Below are positions 34,241-43,055 of a stretch of 58,736 bases of DNA, in pieces. Origin of the DNA: Jiangella aurantiaca (lineage in GTDB: Bacteria > Actinomycetota > Actinomycetes > Jiangellales > Jiangellaceae); assembly GCF_004349105.1 (NCBI RefSeq), contig NZ_SMLB01000036.1:1-58736 (forward strand), written 5' to 3'. The translations under genes were made by a program, and so were the position numbers. How positions within the stretch are numbered: the first letter of the stretch is position 1; each line of letters opens with the position of its first letter. The notes under the pieces were generated by a model. The model ran no database searches. It was not told where the DNA came from and saw only the letters and a program-made list of their open reading frames with translations.

Positions 34241-34738
34241 CTAGATGACCGCGCCGTCGTCGGGGTCGTTGGGGTGGTGGCCACGCATGCGGGCGACCAG
34301 TGTCACGAAGCCGGCCACGAAGGCGACCACGGCGAACAAGACGATCTCGTCGGACGGCCGCCACGACATGATCGCGACGATGATCAGCGCGATCGGCGGA
34401 GCGATGACGGCGGCCCAGGCCAGCCGCTGGATGCGGTCGCCGCGGGGGATGGGGGCCGGGACCGGCGGGACGAAGTGGTTGGCGGCCTCCTCGGCGGCGG
34501 CGTCGTCGATGCCGCCGGAGGCGGGGGCCTCTACAGGCGGGTCGGGGGCGGCGCCGCGCTCCGTCAGCGACCCCAGCGTCACCGAGGCGTCGCGGAAGTC
34601 GTCGGGACGGACGCCCTCCTCGAGGCCGTCGTCCGGCCCGAGCTCCTCGGCCGCGGGCCAGGGCTGGTCGCCGTCGGAGGGGGCGGCGTGGAACGAGTCG
34701 ATCAGCTCGGCCCAGGTCTGGTCGTCGTCTCGGCTCAT
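34241..34738 (-). CDS. Hypothetical membrane protein with acidic N-terminal domain
   Basis: This 165-residue protein has an acidic, probably disordered N-terminal half (about residues 1-100) followed by two hydrophobic helices (about 106-124 and 130-149) and a short tail ending HPNDPDDGAVI. The opening MSRDDDQTWAELIDSFHA is typical of small actinobacterial proteins of unknown function. Its ATG overlaps the stop of the hydrolase gene (ATGA), so it is translated with the esterase-like enzyme. Confidence 0.82.
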   Translation of the reverse strand: MSRDDDQTWAELIDSFHAAPSDGDQPWPAAEELGPDDGLEEGVRPDDFRDASVTLGSLTERGAAPDPPVEAPASGGIDDAAAEEAANHFVPPVPAPIPRGDRIQRLAWAAVIAPPIALIIVAIMSWRPSDEIVLFAVVAFVAGFVTLVARMRGHHPNDPDDGAVI

Positions 34739-35517
34739 CGCGGCAGGCCTCGGTTCCTCTTCGTGGTGACTCGTTCGACGAACGCCGTGGAGCCCGAGAA
34801 GATTTCCGGGGCGTCGTAGTCGAGGGTGGCGACGTGGTAGCTGCGCCGCAGAACGACCTCAGCGGCGTCAGGGGAGGAGACGCCGGAGAGGATGACCGGT
34901 GCGCTGGTCGCGTCGACGACGTGGTCGCTCGCGCTGCGATAGAGCAGCAGCGGCTGAGTGATCATGGCGAGGTCGCGGCGGACCAGCTGCCACAACTTGG
35001 TCTGCGACCACAGCGCCCGCAGCGGGGTGCGGTCGTAGGCGCGCTCGTCCTGGCCGGGCAGCGCGATGTCGCCGGACAGCCCGGCCGCCGACGGGCGCAG
35101 CAGCCGCAGCACCGGAAGCGCCAGCAGCCGCTTGTCGGCGCTGGTGACGACCGGGTTGACGAGCACCAGGCCCTGTACGAGCGGGCCGTGCTCCTGGGCC
35201 AGCCGCAGCGCCAGGCAGCCGCCCATCGAGAGGCCGGCGACGACCACCTGCTGGCACCGCTCGGCGAGGTCGAGCAGCGACCGCTCGACCCGGCGGTACC
35301 AGTCGGGCCAGCCGGTGACGTTGAGGTCCTGCCAGGTGGTGCCGTGCCCGGGCAGTCGCGGCAGCTCGACGCTGTACCCGCGGCCGGCCAGGTGCTCGGC
35401 CCAGGGACGCAAGGAGGCCGGCGAGCCGGTGAAGCCGTGGCAGAGCAGCACCCCGACGGGGCCGCCGTCGTACCGGTACGGTTCGATCGAGTCGACCGCC
35501 TCGCCCTCTGAGAGCAT
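34735..35517 (-). CDS. Alpha/beta hydrolase (carboxylesterase-like)
   Basis: This 260-residue alpha/beta hydrolase has the oxyanion motif HGFTGSP, the nucleophile elbow GLSMGG and the late residues SASDHVVD and RRSYHVATLDYD that supply Asp and His. It resembles the Est30/Est-type carboxylesterases and monoacylglycerol lipases. A GGGAGGGG ribosome site precedes the ATG. It is divergent from plsC (124 bp), so both acyl-chain enzymes may share a control region. The natural ester is unknown. Confidence 0.9.
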   Translation of the reverse strand: MLSEGEAVDSIEPYRYDGGPVGVLLCHGFTGSPASLRPWAEHLAGRGYSVELPRLPGHGTTWQDLNVTGWPDWYRRVERSLLDLAERCQQVVVAGLSMGGCLALRLAQEHGPLVQGLVLVNPVVTSADKRLLALPVLRLLRPSAAGLSGDIALPGQDERAYDRTPLRALWSQTKLWQLVRRDLAMITQPLLLYRSASDHVVDATSAPVILSGVSSPDAAEVVLRRSYHVATLDYDAPEIFSGSTAFVERVTTKRNRGLPR

Positions 35518-35641
35518 CGCGTCCCCTCCCGTTCCCGCGCCGGCACTCGCACCAGCATGGTCGCATGCGCCCGATCCGTCCGCGCGGGCGAGGCCCGTCG
35601 TCCGCTGCGTCGGCGGCGCTCATTGGCGGTAGTGTTCCGAC

Positions 35642-36334
35642 GTGTTCTATTGGCTGATGAAGAGCGTCTTCCTCGGGCCGATCCTGCGGTTGATCTATCG
35701 GCCCTGGGCCGAGGGTGTGGAGCACGTCCCCGCCAAGGGCGGCGCGATCCTCGCGGGCAACCACCTCACCGTCGTCGACTCCTTCTTCATGCCGCTCGTT
35801 CTCGACCGTAAGGTCAGTTTCCTCGCCAAGAGCGACTATTTCACCCAGCGTGGTGTCAAAGGTTGGTTGAAGCGCGTCTTCTTCGGCGGGACGGGCAATG
35901 TGCCGGTCGACCGCTCCGGCGGCCGGGCCAGCGAGGCGGCGCTGCGTACGGCCGTGCAGATCCTCGAGACCGGCGATCTGCTCGGCATCTACCCCGAGGG
36001 CACGCGCTCGCCGGACGGCCGGCTCTACCGCGGCAAGACCGGCGTCGCCCGCATGGCGCTGGAGGCCCGCGTCCCTGTCGTCCCGGTAGCGATGATCGGC
36101 ACGGCGGAGATGCAGCCGGCCGGGCGGATCATCCCGAAGCTGATGCGGCCCGGCATCCGGTTCGGCGCTCCGCTCGACTTCAGCCGCTACTACGGCATGG
36201 AGACCGACCGCCACGTGCTGCGGTCGGTCACCGACGAGATCATGTACGCGCTCATGGAGCTGTCCGGCCAGGAGTACGTCGACGTCTACGCGGCGTCGGT
36301 GAAGGCGAAGGCCGCCGAGCCCAAGGACGGCTGA
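35642..36334 (+). CDS. plsC: 1-acyl-sn-glycerol-3-phosphate acyltransferase
   Basis: This 230-residue PlsC-family enzyme acylates lysophosphatidic acid in phospholipid synthesis. The acyltransferase motifs are NHLTVVD (NHx4D), the glycerol-phosphate segment GNVPVDRSGG, and YPEGTRSPDG, followed by VPVVPVAMIGT. A weakly hydrophobic N-terminus suggests peripheral membrane attachment. The start is the GTG at 35642. It ends 6 bp from the convergent M42 peptidase gene. Confidence 0.92.
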   Translation: MFYWLMKSVFLGPILRLIYRPWAEGVEHVPAKGGAILAGNHLTVVDSFFMPLVLDRKVSFLAKSDYFTQRGVKGWLKRVFFGGTGNVPVDRSGGRASEAALRTAVQILETGDLLGIYPEGTRSPDGRLYRGKTGVARMALEARVPVVPVAMIGTAEMQPAGRIIPKLMRPGIRFGAPLDFSRYYGMETDRHVLRSVTDEIMYALMELSGQEYVDVYAASVKAKAAEPKDG

Positions 36335-36340
36335 CGGCCG

Positions 36341-37507
36341 TCAGTGCCGGCCCGGGTAGCGGTCGGGCTCCGGCTCGGCCGGCTGCACGCTGTGGCTGGG
36401 GAAGTCCTCGAGCGAGCCGGTCGGGCGGTCGTCCCACTCGCTGAACGTCAGCGGGCTGGAGAGGTACGCGGTCAGCAGTTCGGCCGTGCGCCGGATGCCG
36501 TCGAGGTGGGTCCGCTCGTGCCCATGGCTGGAGTCGACGCCGAAGCCGATGAGCGCCGTCCGGCACTCCAGCCCGGACTCCACGGCGGGCGCGGCGTCGG
36601 ACCGGTAAAAGCGGTACACGTCGCGGCGGAACGGCAGTTCGTTGCTCTCGCACAGGCCGATGAGCCGCCGGGTCAGGTGGTAGTCGAACGGGCCGGTGGA
36701 GTCGAGCATGCCGATGTTGACGGTGTCCTCCCGCGACTCCTGCCCCTCGCTGACGACGGCGTTGTCGACAGCGACCAGCTCGGCCACGTACTCGTCCAGC
36801 CCGTGGGTGGCGCCGACGCCGACCTCCTCGCCGATGGTCACCAGCAGGTGCGTCGTGACCGGGCGGCTGCGGCCGTCGTCGACCAGGGCCTTGACGGCGG
36901 CCAGGCAGGCCGCGACGCCGGCCTTGTCGTCCAGGTGCCGCGACTTCACGTAGCCGTTCGGGGTGATCTGCGGCGCGGCGTCGAGCGCCACGAAGTCGCC
37001 GATCGAGATACCGAGGTCGAGGAGGTCCTGCCGGCTCTCGACCGGCTCGTCCAGCCGCACCTCGACCTGGTGCCAGCCGACGCCCTGGGTGTCGACGGCG
37101 TCGCCGAAGTTGTGCCCGCTGGACATCAGCGGCAGCACGGTGCCGGTGTGCAGCCGGCTGAGGTCGTCGGTGAAGACGGTGACGTGCGCGCCCTCGGCGA
37201 ACCGGGCGCTGTGCGTGCCGACCGGGACGACCTCGAGCCGGCCGTTCTCCTTGAGCCTTTTCACCATGCAGCCGATGGTGTCGGCGTGCACGACGATCGC
37301 CCGGCTCGCCCCGCCGGGCGCCCCCTCGCCGGGGAGCGTGGCCCGCAGAACGCCGCGCCGGGTCAGCCGGATCCGTACGCCCAGCTCGGTCAGGCGGTCG
37401 CCGACGATCTGCATGACGGCGTCGGTGCGGCCGGACGGACTCGGCGTGCGCAGCAGCTCGAGCAGGACGTCACGCAGGTACTCCTCGTCGATCGGCACGC
37501 TCTTCAT
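36341..37507 (-). CDS. M42-family peptidase of the NAGGN osmolyte system
   Basis: This 388-residue dinuclear-metal aminopeptidase-fold protein has metal and catalytic residues in VVHADTIG, SRHLDDKAGVAA, TIGEEVGVG, VDNAVVSEG and SSHGHERTH. It matches the peptidase that accompanies N-acetylglutaminylglutamine amide genes, and the biosynthetic genes ngg and asnO lie 1.8 kb away. In those clusters it is thought to act on the dipeptide or a precursor, though its reaction is not established. A DUF885 gene on the other strand separates it from ngg, so it must use its own promoter. Confidence 0.88.
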   Translation of the reverse strand: MKSVPIDEEYLRDVLLELLRTPSPSGRTDAVMQIVGDRLTELGVRIRLTRRGVLRATLPGEGAPGGASRAIVVHADTIGCMVKRLKENGRLEVVPVGTHSARFAEGAHVTVFTDDLSRLHTGTVLPLMSSGHNFGDAVDTQGVGWHQVEVRLDEPVESRQDLLDLGISIGDFVALDAAPQITPNGYVKSRHLDDKAGVAACLAAVKALVDDGRSRPVTTHLLVTIGEEVGVGATHGLDEYVAELVAVDNAVVSEGQESREDTVNIGMLDSTGPFDYHLTRRLIGLCESNELPFRRDVYRFYRSDAAPAVESGLECRTALIGFGVDSSHGHERTHLDGIRRTAELLTAYLSSPLTFSEWDDRPTGSLEDFPSHSVQPAEPEPDRYPGRH

Positions 37508-37545
37508 GCCTCTACCCTGACATGCCGCGCCGGTAGCCTGCCGGA

Positions 37546-39192
37546 GTGCCCGCGAACGACGTGACCCAGGTGGCCGACGACTACCTCCGCGACCTCGCGG
37601 ACCTCGATCCGGACGCCGCGCAGGCCCTGGGCCGGACGCCGTCGGCGCTGATCCAAGACCTGTCGCCGGACGCGTTCGCGCGGCGGCACGCGGTGACGGC
37701 GCGGGCGGCGGCGCGACTGGCCGCGGTCGGACCGGAGCCGGCCGGGTTCCGCGCCCGGGTGCTGTACGTCGCGCTGTCCGAGCGGCTGGCCAGCGACGTC
37801 GCGCTGTACGAGGCCGGCTTCACGACGGCGTTGCTGGCACCGCTGGCCACACCGGTGCATTGGGTCCGGCGCACGTTCGACGACCTGCCGGCGGCGACGG
37901 CGGATGATTGGGCGGTCATCGGCCGGGAACTGGCGCGGGTGCCGGCGGCGCTGCGGGAGTACGCGGCGACGCTGACGGCGTCGGCGGATCGCGGGCAGGT
38001 GGTCGCCCGGCGGCAGGTGCTCGCCGTCGCCGCCCAGTGCGACGGCTGGGTGGCGGACCGGTTCTACCCGGCGCTGGTCGAGCCGGCCGGGTCGCCGTCG
38101 CTGGCCGGTCTAGCCGGAGCGGCGGCAGAGGCGACCGCGGCGTTCGCGACCTTCCTGCGCGAGGAGTTGCTGCCGCGCGCGGGCGAGCGGGACGGCGTCG
38201 GCCGCGAGGTGTACGAGGTGACGTCGGCGGCGTTCCTGGGCGCGCCCATCGACGTCGAGGAGACCTACGCCTGGGGCTGGGACGAGCTGGCCGCGCTGAT
38301 GGCGCGGGCGCGGGCGGTCGCGGCGGAGATCGTCCCGTCCGGCGGCGTCGACGACGCGGTGCGGGCGCTGGACGCCGACGCGGCCGGCGCGATCGACGGC
38401 GTCCCGGCACTGGAGGCGTGGCTGCAGCGGCGGGTCGACGAAACCGTGGAGGCCGTCGCCGGCACCCACTTCGACGTCCCCGACCGCACCCGCCGCGTGG
38501 AGTGCCGCGTGACGCCATCCGCGTCTGGCGTCATGTACTACGTGCCGGCCGATCCCGGGCTGACCCGGCCGGGACGGGTCTGGTGGACACTGCCCGACGG
38601 CGTCACGCGCGCGCACGTCTGGCGGGAGGTGTCGACTCTGCACCACGAGGGCGCGCCCGGTCACCACCTGCAGCACGCCGTGACGCTGGGGCTGACGGGG
38701 CTGCACCCGTGGCAGCGCTCGCTGTGCCACGTCCACGGGTACGCCGAGGGCTGGGCGCACTACGCCGAGGAGCTGGCCGACGAGCTGGGGCTGGTCCGGA
38801 CGCCGGGGGAGCGGCTCGGGATGATCTTCGCGCAGCTCTGGCGCGCCGTGCGCGTCGTCGTCGACCTCGGGCTGCACCTGGACCTGCCGATCCCGCACGG
38901 GCATGGGTTGGTCGACGCCGACCGGTGGACGCCGGCGCTGGGCGCCCGGATGCTGGCCGACGTCGCGCGCGTGGACCCGCAGACGGCCGCGTTCGAGGTC
39001 GATCGCTATCTCGGCTGGCCCGGTCAGGCGCTGGCGTTCCGGGTGGGCGCACGGCTGTGGCGCGAGGCCCGTTCGGCGGCGTCGGCGCGGGCGGGCGCGG
39101 CGTTCGACCTGCGCCGGTTCCACGCCGACGCGCTGCGGGGAAGTGCGGGCACAGCCCGCCGGGTGCACCGTTCGCTGGTGTCCACCTGGTGA
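37546..39192 (+). CDS. DUF885 metallopeptidase-like protein
   Basis: This 548-residue DUF885 protein contains the zinc-binding signature HHEGAPGHHLQHAV and the downstream YAEGWAHYAEELADELG, which supplies further ligands. Proteins of this family are predicted zinc peptidases. The start is the GTG at 37546, 38 bp from the divergent M42 gene. No signal peptide is visible, so it is likely cytoplasmic. Being placed inside the osmolyte locus, it could process the dipeptide or peptides made under salt stress, but this is inference. Confidence 0.9.
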   Translation: MPANDVTQVADDYLRDLADLDPDAAQALGRTPSALIQDLSPDAFARRHAVTARAAARLAAVGPEPAGFRARVLYVALSERLASDVALYEAGFTTALLAPLATPVHWVRRTFDDLPAATADDWAVIGRELARVPAALREYAATLTASADRGQVVARRQVLAVAAQCDGWVADRFYPALVEPAGSPSLAGLAGAAAEATAAFATFLREELLPRAGERDGVGREVYEVTSAAFLGAPIDVEETYAWGWDELAALMARARAVAAEIVPSGGVDDAVRALDADAAGAIDGVPALEAWLQRRVDETVEAVAGTHFDVPDRTRRVECRVTPSASGVMYYVPADPGLTRPGRVWWTLPDGVTRAHVWREVSTLHHEGAPGHHLQHAVTLGLTGLHPWQRSLCHVHGYAEGWAHYAEELADELGLVRTPGERLGMIFAQLWRAVRVVVDLGLHLDLPIPHGHGLVDADRWTPALGARMLADVARVDPQTAAFEVDRYLGWPGQALAFRVGARLWREARSAASARAGAAFDLRRFHADALRGSAGTARRVHRSLVSTW

Positions 39193-39202
39193 AATTTGGC
39201 GG

Positions 39203-39294
39203 CGTTTCGGGGGCCATCATGAGGTTTTCTGGTGCACCAACACGATCGCAGGCGTGTTGAGGCTCGGGTAATCCTGGTGATGGCCTCCGAAACG
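39203..39294. repeat. Long hairpin between convergent DUF885 and ngg genes
   Basis: Arms of 22 nt (39203-39224, starting CGTTTCGGGGGCC, and 39273-39294, ending GGCCTCCGAAACG) pair with a few mismatches. An inner hairpin CAACACG/CGTGTTG (39238-39244, 39253-39259) has loop ATCGCAGG, and a TGGTGCACCA palindrome precedes it. The inner core resembles the element at 21375-21388. The convergent position suggests a bidirectional terminator. Confidence 0.65.
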
Positions 39295-39320
39295 GGTCGA
39301 CCAGCCTGACCCATTTGGGG

Positions 39321-41087
39321 TCACTGCGGCGCGGACGGCGGCTGCCAGGCCTGCGGCGTGGTGCGGGTCGCGGGGAACAACAGATCGACGAACCTCGCGG
39401 CGGTGGGCTGCGGCTCGTGGTTGGCCAGCCCGGGGCGCTCGTTCGCCTCGATCAGCACGTACTGCTCCTCCGCCGGACTCGGGACGATCAGATCCAACCC
39501 GGTCACCGGGATGTCGATCGCCTCGCTGGCCGTCACCGCGGCCGCCGCGAGCGCCGGGTGCAGCGACGCCGTCACGTCGTGGATCGTCCCGCCGGTGTGC
39601 AGGTTGGCGGTGCGCCGGACCCGCAGCGCGTCGCCGTCGGGCAGCACGTCGTCCATCTCCCACCCGGCGGCCCGGACGGTCTCGACCGTGGTGTCGTCCA
39701 TCGGCACCCGGGACTCGCCCCCGGTCGCGGCGGCGCGGCGGCGGCTGTGCGCGTCGATCAGCTCGGCGACGGTTTGCCGGCCGTTGCCGTACACCGTGGC
39801 CGGGCGGCGGACGGCAGCGGCGACGACCTCGTGGCCGATGACGACGATGCGCAGGTCCTCGCCCTCGACGCACTCCTCGATGAGGACGTCGGGGCAGAAC
39901 GTGCGGGCCAGCGTCACCGCCGCCTCCAACGCCTCCGGCGACGACACCCCGACGGTGATGCCGCGCCCCTGCTCGCCGCGGACCGGCTTGACGACCACCT
40001 CGCCGACCTCGCCCAGGAACGCCGCGTCGGCCTCCGGCGTCGAAGCCGCCACGCCGCGCGGCACCGACAGCCCGGCCCGCTGGAAGATCCGCCGGGTGTG
40101 CTGCTTGTCGTCGCAGCGGCTCAGCGCGACCGCCGTCGTCAGCTCGGACAGCGACTCGCGGGTGACGATGCGCCGCCCGCCGTGCGACAGGCGCAGCTCG
40201 CCGCTCTCGGCGTCGGTGATCTCGACCAGGATGCCGCGCCGCCGCGCCTCGTCGGCGATGATCTTCGCGTACGGGTTCAGTTCGGTGGACTCCGCCGGGC
40301 CGGCGACGTAAAGCGGCTCGTTGATCGGGTTCTTCCGCTTCACCGCGAACACCGGCACCCGCTGGAACCCGAGCTTGGTGTACAGCCGGATCGCCGGGTC
40401 GTTGTCGTGCAGGACGGACAGGTCGAGGTGGTCGCGGCCGCGGCCGATGTACCGCTCGGCCAGCATCCGGACCAGCGCCTCGCCGACGCCGGGGATGGTG
40501 CACTGCGGGTCGACGGCGAGGCTCCACAGGCTGGCGCCGTTGTCGGGGTCATCGAACGCGCGGACGTGGTCGACGCCCGTGACGGTGCCGACGATCGCGC
40601 CGGAGCGCTCGTCCTGCGCGACCAGGTAGGTGAACGTCGGCGTGCGCTGGTTGGCCCACATCAGCTCGGTGTCGCCGGTGACCATGCCGCGCGCCGCGTA
40701 CAGCCGGTTGATCTCCTCGGCGTCGGCCAGCTCGCTCACCTTGCGGACGAACACGCCGGCGACCGGGTTGCGTCGCGGCCGGTAGCGGTGCAGCTCCAGC
40801 CGGTAGGTCAGCGACGGGTCGATGAACAGCTCGCCGGGCGCGTGCGACACCAGCACGTGCGGGTCGGCGACGTACATGGCGATGTCGCGGCGGCCCTCCT
40901 CCTCGGCCCGTAGCAGGTCGATGACGTGCCGCGGCTCGTCGAAGGTCTGCGCGAACACCAGCCGGCCCCAGGCGAGGTCGACGACGACGTCGCGCTTCAT
41001 GTCCCGGACGAGGTGCTCCGGAGCCTCCTTCCACGGCCGGCTCCACAGCGACTGGCCGCCACCCCTGCCGCGGCGGGCGTCGCTCAC
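39321..41087 (-). CDS. ngg: N-acetylglutaminylglutamine synthetase (GNAT + ATP-grasp)
   Basis: This 588-residue fusion makes the acetylated glutamine dipeptide of the NAGGN osmolyte. An N-terminal leader region (~1-110) is followed by a GNAT acetyltransferase (WSLAVDPQCTIPGVGEALVRM...DPAIRLYTKLGF) and an ATP-grasp ligase (VVVKPVRGEQGRGITVGV, VLIEECVEGEDLRIVVIG, GLDLIVP...YVLIEANERPGL). The GTG at 41087 overlaps the asnO stop by 4 bp (GTGA); codons further upstream lie within asnO. The gene order asnO-ngg matches the pathway known from Sinorhizobium and Pseudomonas. Confidence 0.92.
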   Translation of the reverse strand: MSDARRGRGGGQSLWSRPWKEAPEHLVRDMKRDVVVDLAWGRLVFAQTFDEPRHVIDLLRAEEEGRRDIAMYVADPHVLVSHAPGELFIDPSLTYRLELHRYRPRRNPVAGVFVRKVSELADAEEINRLYAARGMVTGDTELMWANQRTPTFTYLVAQDERSGAIVGTVTGVDHVRAFDDPDNGASLWSLAVDPQCTIPGVGEALVRMLAERYIGRGRDHLDLSVLHDNDPAIRLYTKLGFQRVPVFAVKRKNPINEPLYVAGPAESTELNPYAKIIADEARRRGILVEITDAESGELRLSHGGRRIVTRESLSELTTAVALSRCDDKQHTRRIFQRAGLSVPRGVAASTPEADAAFLGEVGEVVVKPVRGEQGRGITVGVSSPEALEAAVTLARTFCPDVLIEECVEGEDLRIVVIGHEVVAAAVRRPATVYGNGRQTVAELIDAHSRRRAAATGGESRVPMDDTTVETVRAAGWEMDDVLPDGDALRVRRTANLHTGGTIHDVTASLHPALAAAAVTASEAIDIPVTGLDLIVPSPAEEQYVLIEANERPGLANHEPQPTAARFVDLLFPATRTTPQAWQPPSAPQ

Positions 41088-42880
41088 CGTACCGTGCCCT
41101 CTCCGGGCAGCTGCGTCTGCAGCCACAGCTCCAGCAGACCGAGCTGCCAGAGCCGGTTCCCGCGCAGGGGAGTGAGGTCGGCGTTGGGATCCGAGCGCAG
41201 CCGGTCGACGTACTCGGGCCGGAACAGTCCGCGGTCCCGCGCGGCGGCGGAGTGCAGCGCGTCCTCGACCAGCTCGAGGTACGGGCCCTGCAGGTACTTC
41301 AGCGCCGGCACCGGGAAATAGCCCTTCGGCCGGTCGATCACCTCGTGCGGGATGACCCGGCGGGCGGCCTCCTTGAGCACGCCCTTGCCCTCCTGGGCCA
41401 GCTTCAGCTCCGGCGGGCACTGGGCGGCCAGCTCGACCAGCTTGTGGTCGAGGAACGGCACGCGCGCTTCCAGTCCCCACGCCATCGTCATGTTGTCGAC
41501 CCGCTTGACCGGGTCGTCGGTCAGCATGATCTGGGTGTCCAGCCGCAGCGCCGCGTCGACCGCCGTCTCGGCGCCGTCCTTGGTGAAGTGGTCGCGGACG
41601 AAGTCGAGGCTGACGGCGCCGTCGGTCAGGTGGGCAGGCGCGACGACCTCGGCCATCGCGGCGTGGTCGCGGTCGAAGAACGCCTTCGCGTAGGTGGCGA
41701 CGGCGTCGGCGCGGCCGACGCCGGCCAGCGGCGGGTACCAGTGGTAGCCGGCGAACACCTCGTCGGCGCCCTGCCCGGACTGCACGACCTTGACGTGCCG
41801 GCTGACCTCCTTACTGAGGAGGTAGAAGCCGACGGCGTCGTGACTGACCATCGGCTCGCTCATCGCGGCGACGGCGTCGCGCAGCGACGGCAGCAGGTCG
41901 GCGCCGACCCGGATGCGGTGGTGGTCGGTGCCGAACTCGCGGGCGATGACGTCGGAGTACTTGAACTCGTCGCCCTCCTCGCCGCCGACCGCGTCGAATC
42001 CGATGCTGAACGTGTTGAGGCCGGTCTGACCCTCCTGGGCGAGCAGCCCGACGACCAGGCTGGAGTCGAGGCCGCCGGAGAGCAGCACGCCCACCGGGAC
42101 GTCGGCGACCAGCCGCCGGCGCACGGCCACCCGCAGCGACTCGAGGATCGCCTCCTCCCAGTCGGTGGCCGACCAGCCGGCCTTCGCCGGGTCGCGGGTG
42201 AACGACGGGTCCCAGTAGACGCGCTCGCGGCTGGTGCCGTCGGGCTCGACGACCCGGACGGTGGCCGGCGGCAGCTTGCGCACGCCGGCGAGGATCGTGT
42301 GCGGTGCAGGGACGACGGCGTGCCAGGTCAGGTAGTGGTGCAGCGCGACCGGGTCGATGGAGGTGTCGACGCCGCCGCCCCGGACCAGCGCCGGCAGCGT
42401 GCTGGCGAACCGCAGCCGGTCCGGCGTCTCGGCGAGGTACAGCGGCTTGATGCCGAGGCGGTCGCGGGCCAGCACCAGCCGGCCGGTGTCGCGCTCGTGG
42501 ATCGCCAGCGCGAACATGCCGACGAGGTGGTCGACGAAGTCCTCGCCCCAGCGGTGGTACCCCTTGGCGATGACCTCGGTGTCGGACGTGGAGAAGAACC
42601 GGTAGCCGTACCCGCTGAGCTCGTCGCGCAGCTCGCGGTAGTTGTAGATGCAGCCGTTGAAGACGACGGCCAGGCCCAGCTCGGCGTCGACCATCGGCTG
42701 GTGGCCGTGTGGTGAGAGGTCGATGATGGACAGCCGGCGGTGGCCCAGCGCCAGCGACCCGTGCGCGTAGGCACCGGAGTCGTCAGGCCCCCGAGCCACC
42801 ATCGCGTCGCACATGAGGCCGACCGAGGAGAGGTCGGCGGGGCGGTTGTCGAACCTGAATTCTCCGGTGAGACCGCACAT
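41084..42880 (-). CDS. asnO: Asparagine synthetase-like NAGGN amidotransferase
   Basis: This 598-residue class II glutamine amidotransferase should amidate the dipeptide to N-acetylglutaminylglutamine amide. The nucleophile is Cys2 (MCGLTGEFRF), with glutaminase-domain features RRLSIIDLSPHGHQPM and VFNGCIYNYRELR. The synthetase domain has the PP-loop LLSGGLDSSLVVG and SGQGADEVFAGYHWYPP. It belongs with ngg rather than with general asparagine synthesis because the two genes overlap and an M42 partner is nearby. It is preceded by a perfect hairpin that ends the protease gene, so its promoter lies within about 100 bp upstream. Confidence 0.93.
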   Translation of the reverse strand: MCGLTGEFRFDNRPADLSSVGLMCDAMVARGPDDSGAYAHGSLALGHRRLSIIDLSPHGHQPMVDAELGLAVVFNGCIYNYRELRDELSGYGYRFFSTSDTEVIAKGYHRWGEDFVDHLVGMFALAIHERDTGRLVLARDRLGIKPLYLAETPDRLRFASTLPALVRGGGVDTSIDPVALHHYLTWHAVVPAPHTILAGVRKLPPATVRVVEPDGTSRERVYWDPSFTRDPAKAGWSATDWEEAILESLRVAVRRRLVADVPVGVLLSGGLDSSLVVGLLAQEGQTGLNTFSIGFDAVGGEEGDEFKYSDVIAREFGTDHHRIRVGADLLPSLRDAVAAMSEPMVSHDAVGFYLLSKEVSRHVKVVQSGQGADEVFAGYHWYPPLAGVGRADAVATYAKAFFDRDHAAMAEVVAPAHLTDGAVSLDFVRDHFTKDGAETAVDAALRLDTQIMLTDDPVKRVDNMTMAWGLEARVPFLDHKLVELAAQCPPELKLAQEGKGVLKEAARRVIPHEVIDRPKGYFPVPALKYLQGPYLELVEDALHSAAARDRGLFRPEYVDRLRSDPNADLTPLRGNRLWQLGLLELWLQTQLPGEGTVR

Positions 42881-42980
42881 GTGTTTCGAGCCTACCCACC
42901 CTTTGGCTGCCGGTCGCGGCGAACCGGTACCGCCGGCGCGCCTTCTGCGGACCTCTACCCGCAGCTGACGACCCGAAACA

Positions 42981-43023
42981 CGTTCGGCGGTGGCGCATCC
43001 GTGAGATGCGCCACCGCCGAACG
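42981..43023 (-). terminator. Perfect 19-bp hairpin between protease and asnO genes
   Basis: Arms CGTTCGGCGGTGGCGCATC (42981-42999) and its exact complement (43005-43023) enclose a 5-nt loop. It follows the protease gene by 32 bp in its reading direction, with GTGTTTCG just after. It is probably the protease terminator and insulates asnO. Confidence 0.8.
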
Positions 43024-43055
43024 GTGGAACGTGTGCTACTTACTCAGATATCGGC

